Made by a program: the position numbers and the translations under genes. From positions 1 to 14,507 of the forward strand of contig CAYXVB010000091.1 of the NCBI GenBank assembly GCA_964467785.1: a DNA stretch of 14,507 bases, in the 5' to 3' direction. Below, piece by piece: positions 1-6,016 of the stretch. Origin of the DNA: CAYXVB01 sp964467785. GTDB taxonomy: Bacteria; Bdellovibrionota; UBA1018. Under the pieces are notes generated by a model. The model was not told the origin of the DNA. It did no database searches and saw nothing but the letters and a program-made list of their open reading frames with translations. Every line of letters starts with the position of its first letter. Position 1 is the first letter of the stretch.

Positions 1-464
1 TCGCACTCGTGGCACTCGAGCAGCTCGATCCTGCCGGCGACTGGTCGTTCATCCGCAAAAATCGCGTGCCCGATGCCGAGGATCCCGTCCTCCAGCTCAA
101 ATTCCTCTGGGCGCAAGCCGTCAAGGGCAAGAAGTGGCAGCAGGTCGGCTTCCTGATGCAGGAAGCACAGGAAAAAGCGCTGATCTCAGCGGGACCGATG
201 AGTATCGTCAAGGCGCTCTCACTGGCCTCCGTCGGAGCGCGCGCCGAAGCCGTCGCCGAAATTCAATCCGGCCGTAAGGACCTTCAGCCCGAGGCTCAGG
301 CCTTTGCACGTACTCAGCTTCTGCAACTTGCGCTACACTCGCTCAGCCGAGAAAACACAGCTGCGCTCCTCAAGGAACTCAAAGATCTCCAGGTTGCCGC
401 CAAATCGGGACCGTCCCGAGACCTCGCACCACTGCAGGCAATAGCGGAAGCTTACACCAAGTAA
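1..464 (+). CDS. C-terminal part of an alpha-helical repeat protein (5' end outside window)
   Basis: The frame is open from the first bases to a TAA at 462-464. An in-frame GTG sits at position 9, but the frame stays open upstream of it (codons gca-ctc precede it) and no ribosome site is visible. The window therefore probably holds only the 3' part of a longer gene. The visible 150 or so residues are rich in Ala, Leu, Gln, Lys and Glu and look like successive amphipathic helices, for example around LQLKFLWAQAVKGKKWQQV and SIVKALSLASVGARAEAVAEI. This recalls TPR or HEAT-like helical repeats. No enzyme motif, cysteine pair or membrane segment is seen. I do not recognise the family. The stop codon lies inside the left arm of a perfect hairpin separating this gene from the convergent minus-strand gene. 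Confidence 0.7.
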   Translation, partial: ALVALEQLDPAGDWSFIRKNRVPDAEDPVLQLKFLWAQAVKGKKWQQVGFLMQEAQEKALISAGPMSIVKALSLASVGARAEAVAEIQSGRKDLQPEAQAFARTQLLQLALHSLSRENTAALLKELKDLQVAAKSGPSRDLAPLQAIAEAYTK

Positions 465-482
465 GGGAACGCCCTTACTTGG
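457..482. terminator. Perfect 11-bp hairpin between convergent genes, candidate bidirectional terminator
   Basis: CCAAGTAAGGG (457-467), loop AACG (468-471), CCCTTACTTGG (472-482). The stem is perfect and the loop short. It includes the TAA stop of the plus-strand gene and ends 6 bases from the stop of the minus-strand gene. No clear T-run follows on either strand, so it would be an atypical intrinsic terminator, or an element protecting mRNA 3' ends. The symmetry and position between convergent genes support a shared 3'-end role. Confidence 0.6.
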
Positions 483-488
483 CGACCG

Positions 489-1007
489 TTAATTTGCAGC
501 CGCAGCTTGGGCGCCGCTGTTCGAATGATCGTGGTCACCGGAAGTGACTTGTTGCTCCGCAGCCCTCTTAATGGAGCGATCGCTGATGTACTTCCCGACA
601 TCGTGACCTAACAGGTAAGTAGTCGAAGCAAGAAGGGGGGCTCCAAGCACCACTCGTCCCAAAGTCCGGCGCTCCGCATTGACGGCCAAGCGCTGGTCGA
701 CGCTTTGGATTCGCCGCTCTTGCTCGGCGATCTCGCCCAGCGAGGAACCATTGCGCTTCATTGAGGACAATCGCTTTTTCAGGTCTCCAGACTCTTCGCG
801 CAGAAACTGCTTCTGAGCGCCCAAAAAACCCTCAGTCGGGGCCATAGCAACGATAAGAGCCAGATTAGCGGTGCCAAGTGCTTCATAGGTTTCGCGATCG
901 TCGGCCATTGCCGAAGACTGAACAAGCGCGACGTTGGCAATCACGGCCGCAGTCCAAATACACTTCAGGTTGAAATTCTTCTTTTTCCCAAATAACTTGC
1001 TATTCAT
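489..1007 (-). CDS. Small exported coiled-coil protein of unknown function
   Basis: A 172-residue protein. The N-terminus has a basic stretch (KLFGKKK), a hydrophobic segment at about residues 17-30 and an AMA-DD site near residue 35, a plausible Sec signal peptide. Residues about 66-112 are charged and heptad-like (KKRLSSMKRN, EQERRIQSVDQRL), suggesting a coiled coil. A second hydrophobic stretch at about 117-134 (LGRVVLGAPLLASTTYLLG) may anchor the protein in a membrane. The tail is rich in His, Asp, Ser and Ala. The ATG at 1005-1007 is supported by a good ribosome site (TGGAGGT, 1016-1022). I do not recognise the family. It is transcribed convergently to the first gene and shares a hairpin with it. 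Composition looks more AT-rich than in the operon from 5720 onward. Likely periplasmic or membrane-bound, by inference. Confidence 0.75.
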   Translation of the reverse strand: MNSKLFGKKKNFNLKCIWTAAVIANVALVQSSAMADDRETYEALGTANLALIVAMAPTEGFLGAQKQFLREESGDLKKRLSSMKRNGSSLGEIAEQERRIQSVDQRLAVNAERRTLGRVVLGAPLLASTTYLLGHDVGKYISDRSIKRAAEQQVTSGDHDHSNSGAQAAAAN

Positions 1008-1015
1008 ACTTTAAT

Positions 1016-1022
1016 ACCTCCA
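1016..1022 (-). promoter_or_regulatory. Ribosome binding site of the small coiled-coil protein
   Basis: On the minus strand this reads TGGAGGT, with GGAGG 9 bases before the ATG at 1007. It is one of the clearest Shine-Dalgarno sites in the window and fixes this start. Confidence 0.7.
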
Positions 1023-1101
1023 GTTAATTCTAATTGAAGTGACTGCACGCGTCGTACCAGAGGCCTCAAAAGCTCTATATTTACGCCCAAAAATCGCACA
1101 A

Positions 1102-1127
1102 TCTATTTGCAGTGTATAAGAAATAGA
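1102..1127. repeat. Inverted repeat upstream of the small coiled-coil gene
   Basis: TCTATTT (1102-1108) and AAATAGA (1121-1127) are exact inverted copies 12 bases apart. A second nested pair, TGCAG (1108-1112) and CTGCA (1131-1135), overlaps them. The site lies about 95-120 bp upstream of the ATG at 1007, within the AT-rich part of the 245-bp intergenic region 1008-1252. It could be an operator or upstream promoter element. I see no convincing -35/-10 pair nearby. Confidence 0.3.
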
Positions 1128-1220
1128 CATCTGCACACTTCTGTCCGGCTCAAATCACAACTTGAGTACAATCTGAGAGCCGCTGCAGTGGCTCCTTGAG
1201 CAGGAGCAACCTTCCGATTG

Positions 1221-1246
1221 CCGCTCGGGCATCAGGCACCGAGCGG
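1221..1246 (-). terminator. GC-rich hairpin just after the NTase/SUMF1 gene
   Basis: CCGCTCGG (1221-1228) and CCGAGCGG (1239-1246) form a perfect 8-bp stem with a 10-base loop. It starts 6 bases beyond the TAG stop (1253-1255) of the minus-strand gene. No T-run follows on the minus strand, as with the other hairpins in this window. A terminator or 3'-end role is inferred from position. Confidence 0.45.
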
Positions 1247-1252
1247 TACGCG

Positions 1253-4252
1253 CTATTTAGGGGTCCTCACCAGACGGAAGCCGAGGTAGCTGAGATTACG
1301 GTAGGGTGCAAGGCGGTGGCGCAGGGCGGAACGTGTGAATTCCGAACTTTCCACCCAACTGCCCCCGCGTTGCACGCGAGAACTGCCTGAAAGCGGACCC
1401 TTAGGATCTGCTGAGTGGGGAGGGCGAACAGCCCGCCACCAGTCCTGCACCCACTCCCACACGTTCCCATACATATCGTACAGTCCATTGGGATTGGGCT
1501 TGAGGCCGGCCACGTCGTGGGTCTGCCTACCCGAGTTATCATTATACCAAGCGTAGGCCCCAAGCTCACCGGCATCGCTGCCATAGGAGTAGGGTGTATC
1601 AGTTCCGGCCCTGACCGCGTACTCCCATTCCGCCTCGGTTGGCAATCGATAATTATATTTAGGGTCCCTCTCACTTAGCTTCCGGATGTACTCTTGGACA
1701 TCCATCCATGAGACCTGCTCGACAGGTCGATCCGGATTCATTTCAATGTTTTGACCATTGAGCTTGACCACCTTGCCGCCAGTTTTGAAGCGGGAAGGAT
1801 TTTCACCCATCACCAGCGACCATTGGAGCTGCGTGACCGGCGTAACCTGCATTTCAAAGGGCTCACTGAGGGTAACCTCAGAAAAGTCTTCCTCTCCAGG
1901 CATACGCCCGCGCTCGTTCCAGGGACTACCGAGCTTCACTCGCTTTCCCTCCGCCGGGAAATCGAAAGACGTAAATTCAAAACTTTCGCTCTTAGCCTCC
2001 GTTGGCAGGCGTCCGCCCGCAATTTTCTCAAAAACGGGGAGGTTCGAAACTCTTTCTAAGTATGGGTTGATCACCCTGAGCTCGGCTTCCGCGAGCGTTT
2101 GCCTGAGCTCGGGATGGAGCGCTAGATAGGCAGACTTGTCTTGAGCCTGTGCGGTGGTCCTGGTTTCTGATTTGAGCCAAACTTTGACATCTCCGCCTTG
2201 GGCTTCGATTCTTCTCAGCGCCCTGACAAATGCAGTACTGGCCTTTGCATCACGCGCCGCGAGCACCTTCGTTGCGAATTCCCGAAGCTTTGGATCGCTC
2301 GAAAACAGGCTACGCTCCAATGCTCGATCCCCGATATCGGGTTTCAATGTCTGGATAATCGACGGTAGCCACTCCTGGGTGACGAAGCGTTCGAGCTCTG
2401 TTCCACGGGTAAGCTCAGTCAACCTCAAGAACAGAGGAGCGGGATCCACTTGATAGCTCTTGGCCTTGAGGCCATTTGAAAGTGTCTCGACTTCCGCCGG
2501 ATCCATTCTGAGCCTAGCTCCCTCAACCTTGAGCCATTCCTGGATGACCACGTCACGATTTGGAGCATTTCTTATTTGATCCACCACAATGGAGTGAATT
2601 TCCTTCATGTCCTTTGGCGGAATCTGGCGCGAAGTGACCACGTTTTCGATTCGTCGCTTCAACTTCCAAAGGATCGCTTGGTCCCATTGGTCGACCTTAT
2701 TGCCCTCGGCCAGAAATTTGAAGTATTCCCCAGGGCTCATATCCAAGCTCTCAGGGATCACCCTGATCGCATTTCTGTTATTGGAGATGAAGTACCTCTC
2801 TCCAAAGGCCTGATGTTCAATCGCGAAATCCGAACCCTCTCTGGCTTTTGGGTCCACCTCATAGCGGATGGTGATTCCGGTTCCTCTCGCGTTTTTATTT
2901 CCAACTGAAGTATAAAATACTTCTCCGTAAACTGCCTCTTCGCCAGTAGTGTTTTTCCGCGACACAAAAACGTTAGGTACGCCCGTATGAGAGCGGGTCA
3001 TGCTTTCATAAGCCAGAAAACTCTTCGTCTCATGGGAAACCATCTTGATTCCCAGACTCTCTGCCGTCGCGCCATCCCCTTCTCCAACGGCTTTACTGCG
3101 AAGCGGCTCCTTATTCATCCACCAGGTGAGAGAATCCTCCGTCTTGGAGTCATTGTGAATGGCGATCAATTTCTTTCTGAGACCAAGCTTTTCGAGCGTA
3201 TCCCACGCATACTCGATATCCACCGCATGCTGGAACAGCTTCTTTCCGTTCTTCTCGATCCACCGCTCGGCGTCCGGATTCGCGAGATCCCTAGCCGGAT
3301 CAAACTGAGCAATCTCCTTTTGAAGGATCGCCAGATCCTCGCCATTGATTTTCAGATCGTACTGAAATGCCTTGGTCAATGCGCGAATGACCGAGAAGAT
3401 CGGGGGATTTTGACCCGACTTGAACCGGGATGTCTCCTGATGCCTGGGCGAATGATAGAATGTCAGCCGTCCCTCATCCACATCCTTGAGGAACGCTGGA
3501 TCCTTATTGTTTTCCCAATCACGGATATCCCGAATGATCGACTCTCCGCGAGGGGGATCCGTGAGCTCCACCATACCGGTCGAGTTGGAATCCGTGTGTT
3601 GGTTCATGAAACCGAAGTCACCCAAGAGCCCTCCCTTGTCTCCACGGGCCTCCTTGATGCTTCGAACTTCCCATCCCGCAGACTTGGTCCCCAAAAAATA
3701 GGGAAACTGCTGCTTTAACGCTTGCTCGAACTGCTCGGCCTCTCTCGCATTACCGCTCACGACAATGTCTAGATCCTGAGTGGAGCGGTAGATATTGGTG
3801 TAGTCATAATCAAAACGATTGGGCTGAAAGCGCAAGTCACCCAGCTCGCGAAGAACGTCCCATTTGACATAATGACTGTAGCCTGCGGCCGTTCCCCCAA
3901 AAAGCCAAACTCGAAGCCCCCGCCTTTCGGCCTCCTCACGGATAAAGCGAAACTCCGGTACGCGCGCCCGCCGCTTTGCGATCTCGGCCGAGAGCTTCTC
4001 ACGACTCGATCTTGCCTGGGTGGCAACGGGAGCTTCCGAAGCAGCGATCTTGAGCGGCGCCAGGCTGCGCGGTTCAGGAACTCCCAACTCGTTTTCATGA
4101 ACGAGCTCATGAAGGGCACCGAGAAGACAATGGGTAGTCGAGGAAGATGCCGGTCCAACGCTCCAAGCGACATGGGTTGGAGCTAGCCAAAGCCCCAATA
4201 GGATTCCAAAAATGGCAACCCAAGACTGACTCGTTCTCCGAGGACACCCCAT
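1253..4252 (-). CDS. Large exported protein: nucleotidyltransferase-like N-domain fused to a C-terminal SUMF1/FGE-type domain
   Basis: 999 residues. Residues 1-35 look like a signal peptide or anchor (hydrophobic run at about 11-24). Residues about 95-320 resemble a nucleotidyltransferase fold: WLFGGTAAGYS (116-126) followed by YRSTQDLDIVV (155-165), the GG...RxTxDLD pattern of AbiEii-like and related NTases, with an unusually long gap between the two motifs. Residues about 320-770 are mostly helical and unrecognised. Residues about 770-999 are a clear SUMF1/FGE-sulfatase (C-type-lectin fold) domain: PVEQVSWMD (842-850), YRLPTEAEWEYAVRAG (868-883), GLYDMYGNVWEWVQDWW (923-939), QRGGSW (961-966), LGFRLVR (990-996). 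The cysteines used by true formylglycine-generating enzymes after the GGSW motif are absent (VESSEFTRSAL instead), so sulfatase maturation is unlikely. No clear ribosome site precedes the ATG; it is chosen because it gives the signal peptide. The substrate is unknown. Confidence 0.85.
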   Translation of the reverse strand: MGCPRRTSQSWVAIFGILLGLWLAPTHVAWSVGPASSSTTHCLLGALHELVHENELGVPEPRSLAPLKIAASEAPVATQARSSREKLSAEIAKRRARVPEFRFIREEAERRGLRVWLFGGTAAGYSHYVKWDVLRELGDLRFQPNRFDYDYTNIYRSTQDLDIVVSGNAREAEQFEQALKQQFPYFLGTKSAGWEVRSIKEARGDKGGLLGDFGFMNQHTDSNSTGMVELTDPPRGESIIRDIRDWENNKDPAFLKDVDEGRLTFYHSPRHQETSRFKSGQNPPIFSVIRALTKAFQYDLKINGEDLAILQKEIAQFDPARDLANPDAERWIEKNGKKLFQHAVDIEYAWDTLEKLGLRKKLIAIHNDSKTEDSLTWWMNKEPLRSKAVGEGDGATAESLGIKMVSHETKSFLAYESMTRSHTGVPNVFVSRKNTTGEEAVYGEVFYTSVGNKNARGTGITIRYEVDPKAREGSDFAIEHQAFGERYFISNNRNAIRVIPESLDMSPGEYFKFLAEGNKVDQWDQAILWKLKRRIENVVTSRQIPPKDMKEIHSIVVDQIRNAPNRDVVIQEWLKVEGARLRMDPAEVETLSNGLKAKSYQVDPAPLFLRLTELTRGTELERFVTQEWLPSIIQTLKPDIGDRALERSLFSSDPKLREFATKVLAARDAKASTAFVRALRRIEAQGGDVKVWLKSETRTTAQAQDKSAYLALHPELRQTLAEAELRVINPYLERVSNLPVFEKIAGGRLPTEAKSESFEFTSFDFPAEGKRVKLGSPWNERGRMPGEEDFSEVTLSEPFEMQVTPVTQLQWSLVMGENPSRFKTGGKVVKLNGQNIEMNPDRPVEQVSWMDVQEYIRKLSERDPKYNYRLPTEAEWEYAVRAGTDTPYSYGSDAGELGAYAWYNDNSGRQTHDVAGLKPNPNGLYDMYGNVWEWVQDWWRAVRPPHSADPKGPLSGSSRVQRGGSWVESSEFTRSALRHRLAPYRNLSYLGFRLVRTPK

Positions 4253-4391
4253 AGTGACAGTATCGGAAGAAGCGACTTTAGATCTTACCTTTTAAGAGCG
4301 CCTGCACTGCGGTCCTGCTCGGAACATTGCGCAAAATCGAAAAAAGCGCGTAATTTCATCCTAGCGTTGGGTGCGACAACTCATAATCTGA

Positions 4392-5501
4392 TTAGTACTT
4401 ACGGAACCGCTCAATCCCCTCGACTAGCGCCACTGAGGCCCNNNNNNNNNNGCAGGGCCGGCTGGACGAGGCCCTTGCCCGGTTTGCCTCTACCCCTGAA
4501 TCCAGGGCAGGCGCCTTTGCACCATCAGCCCCCGCAGCCTCCGAAGTCGCCGCAGTCCTCATGTTGCGATAAATCTTCATCAACTTCGAGTCCATCCGCG
4601 GCTCAAATCCCCAGGACGACAGCTCTCCACGCACCCGCATGGATTCGTCCAGCCAGAGCTTGCAGGAGTCCAGCTGCGTGACGTTGAGGCGATCCAACCG
4701 CGCGTCCCAGCCCTTAAACAGCATGCCCGCCTTGGCAATCCAGCCCGTGCTCTGAATGTCCGAAACCTTTCCCAGCACCATCGCTGCCAGAAAGTTGGCT
4801 CGGAGCTGCAGCAGATAAACCGCGTCCTCGAGATGGTCGAGAATTTCCTTCTGGTAGTCCGGGATACGGGCCCGCTCGGCGGTGCTCAGGCTCCACAGTG
4901 CCTCGCGCCGGGCGATCGTGTCTTCGATCAAGGAAAGCAGGGAGGCATCGCGCCTTGTGCGAGGATCCGGGATCGCGCTCGGATTCACGAAGTGCAGGGT
5001 AACCGCGATCGCCTCGAGATTCAGCATCTGTCCATCCGTTGACGCGACGTCAATCGGGCGATCCAGTTGCTTGTAATTCTGGATCGTGCGAAAGAGCTCC
5101 TTCATCGCTTCATCATAAAGTCCGTCCCGCCGGGAAGCAGTATCCGGACCAGTGCCGGTCCAGAGCTGGAACTCAAAGCCCATCGCAAAAACTCCGGCCG
5201 CCGCGATCTTGGCCTCGGGCGAGATCGAGCGCTCCATCTCCTCAAGCGCGTTGTAGCGAATCGTCTTGGCGTTGCCCTGCCTGAGGTCGAAGTAAGTTGT
5301 CTCGACGTAAAGATTTGTTCGCTCGACAGCGTCATTAGTCTTGGCGACCGCCGAGTTCGTCCCATCCATCTTGTTGTTCATCGACACCGTGGCGTCGTGC
5401 ATTTCATCCATATTGCGGATCACTCCGCAGCCAACCAGAGATTGCGCGGCGACCGCGATCAGAGCGGCAGAACCCATTCGTGAAATACTTCGATTCATCA
5501 T
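4392..5501 (-). CDS. Coiled-coil lipoprotein of unknown function, interrupted by an assembly gap
   Basis: About 369 codons, counting the 10 N. Residues 1-25 form a lipoprotein signal peptide with lipobox LVGC (lipidated Cys25). Residues about 30-66 are polar and heptad-like (MDEMHDATVSMNNKMDGTNS), a probable coiled coil near the membrane. The rest is mostly helical, with a hydrophobic patch at AKIAAAGVFAMGFEFQLW. I do not recognise the family. Two tandem Met codons open the gene and neither has a clear Shine-Dalgarno; a weak promoter just upstream would make a near-leaderless mRNA. The gap at 4442-4451 falls about 18 codons before the TAA at 4392-4394. Of the three frames after the gap, only the one ending ERFRKY stays open to this stop; the other two stop sooner. 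If the true gap length is not 10, the last residues still probably belong to this frame. The location (inner or outer membrane) is unknown. Confidence 0.7.
   Translation of the reverse strand: MMNRSISRMGSAALIAVAAQSLVGCGVIRNMDEMHDATVSMNNKMDGTNSAVAKTNDAVERTNLYVETTYFDLRQGNAKTIRYNALEEMERSISPEAKIAAAGVFAMGFEFQLWTGTGPDTASRRDGLYDEAMKELFRTIQNYKQLDRPIDVASTDGQMLNLEAIAVTLHFVNPSAIPDPRTRRDASLLSLIEDTIARREALWSLSTAERARIPDYQKEILDHLEDAVYLLQLRANFLAAMVLGKVSDIQSTGWIAKAGMLFKGWDARLDRLNVTQLDSCKLWLDESMRVRGELSSWGFEPRMDSKLMKIYRNMRTAATSEAAGADGAKAPALDSGVEANRARASSSRPCXXXXASVALVEGIERFRKY
4442..4451. other. Assembly gap (10 N)
   Basis: Ten undetermined bases lie inside the 3' part of the lipoprotein gene. Exactly ten N is a typical scaffold placeholder, so the true length and the missing codons are unknown. 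Confidence 0.95.
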
Positions 5502-5510
5502 GTCAGAGCG

Positions 5511-5538
5511 GCTATCATTACATGACTTTTGCAGTCAA
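5511..5538 (-). promoter_or_regulatory. Weak candidate promoter of the lipoprotein gene
   Basis: On the minus strand TTGACT (5538-5533) matches the -35 consensus at five of six bases. Sixteen bases later comes GATAGC (5516-5511), a poor -10. Transcription would begin very near the ATG at 5501, fitting the lack of a Shine-Dalgarno. A small inverted repeat TGACT/AGTCA (5523-5527/5533-5537) overlaps the -35. Low certainty. Confidence 0.3.
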
Positions 5539-5676
5539 CAATTGATCCATTCCAACTCGACTGGGCTTTTTCCGAAGAATAATCAGTTGATAAACTAAAG
5601 CGATTAAGCTGCTTGCTTAGTTTCTAGCCTATATTCAGCTACTTACAGAACTCCAGTCAATTCTTTGCTTTTATCA

Positions 5677-5702
5677 TCTTTGTTAATTACCATTAACAAA
5701 GA
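5677..5702. repeat. Perfect 11-bp inverted repeat in the leader of the Glt-like operon
   Basis: TCTTTGTTAAT (5677-5687), loop TACC, ATTAACAAAGA (5692-5702). It ends 8 bases before the ribosome site and 18 bases before the ATG at 5720. It may act as an RNA stem-loop in the 5' leader, or as an operator: TTGCTT (5665-5670), a 17-base spacer and TACCAT (5688-5693) form a weak sigma-70-like promoter that the repeat would cover. The sequence cannot decide between these. Confidence 0.6.
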
Positions 5703-5709
5703 GCCGATA

Positions 5710-5713
5710 GGAG
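5710..5713 (+). promoter_or_regulatory. Ribosome binding site of the first operon gene
   Basis: GGAG lies 6 bases before the ATG at 5720. It favours this ATG over the in-frame GTG at 5717, which would be only 3 bases away. Confidence 0.65.
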
Positions 5714-5719
5714 AATGTG

Positions 5720-6016
5720 ATGACCACTACCTACTCCGTCAGATCAAAGATCACCCAGGCCGCCCTTGCCCTGATTGCCGTGGCAATGGCGACACTCCTT
5801 ATGCCCGCTTTTGCTTTTGCCGAAGCAGGCAAGCGCTCCAAGGCGATCGACTTCGATGACGAAGTCGTCGAAGGTATGAACCGCCGCCCCCTCGATTCCC
5901 TGAGTCAGATTTCTGAACGGAACAAAAAGCGCCGCAAGCCGCACCTTTATCGCAAGCGCGCCGGCTTCCGCCCTGAGACCGCCGAAACCTTGAAAGTCAT
6001 GAGGTACACGCAGTGA
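5720..6016 (+). CDS. Small secreted basic protein, first gene of the Glt-like operon
   Basis: 98 residues. Residues 1-34 are a clear Sec signal peptide: basic start (SVRSK), hydrophobic core ITQAALALIAVAMATLL, and an AFA-EA cleavage site. The mature part, about 64 residues, has an acidic motif IDFDDEVVEG followed by a strongly basic stretch (RNKKRRKPHLYRKR). There is no lipobox and no cysteine. I do not recognise a named family. Its TGA overlaps the GTG start of the next gene by 4 bases (GTGA), so the two are translationally coupled. As the leading gene of an operon for a trans-envelope assembly it may be a small periplasmic partner of the AgmX/PglI protein, by inference only. The ATG at 5720 is chosen over the GTG at 5717 because of the ribosome-site spacing. 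Confidence 0.8.
   Translation: MTTTYSVRSKITQAALALIAVAMATLLMPAFAFAEAGKRSKAIDFDDEVVEGMNRRPLDSLSQISERNKKRRKPHLYRKRAGFRPETAETLKVMRYTQ

Noticed and set aside
1253..1960. SUMF1 domain as an active formylglycine-generating enzyme
   Set aside because: The fold motifs are clear, but the cysteine positions after the GGSW motif hold VESSEFTRSAL, with no catalytic cysteines.
2987..3718. Long plus-strand open frame of 243 codons inside the NTase/SUMF1 gene
   Set aside because: It is antisense to a gene with clear domain motifs, has no ribosome site, and its translation shows no coherent family or topology.
4331..4350. T-rich run (minus strand) as an intrinsic terminator of the lipoprotein gene
   Set aside because: A run of six T exists on the minus strand, but no GC-rich stem directly precedes it; only a 4-bp GCGC pair flanks the T-rich stretch.
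5717..5719. GTG at 5717 as start of the small secreted protein
   Set aside because: It lies only 3 bases from the GGAG site, while the ATG directly after it has normal spacing.
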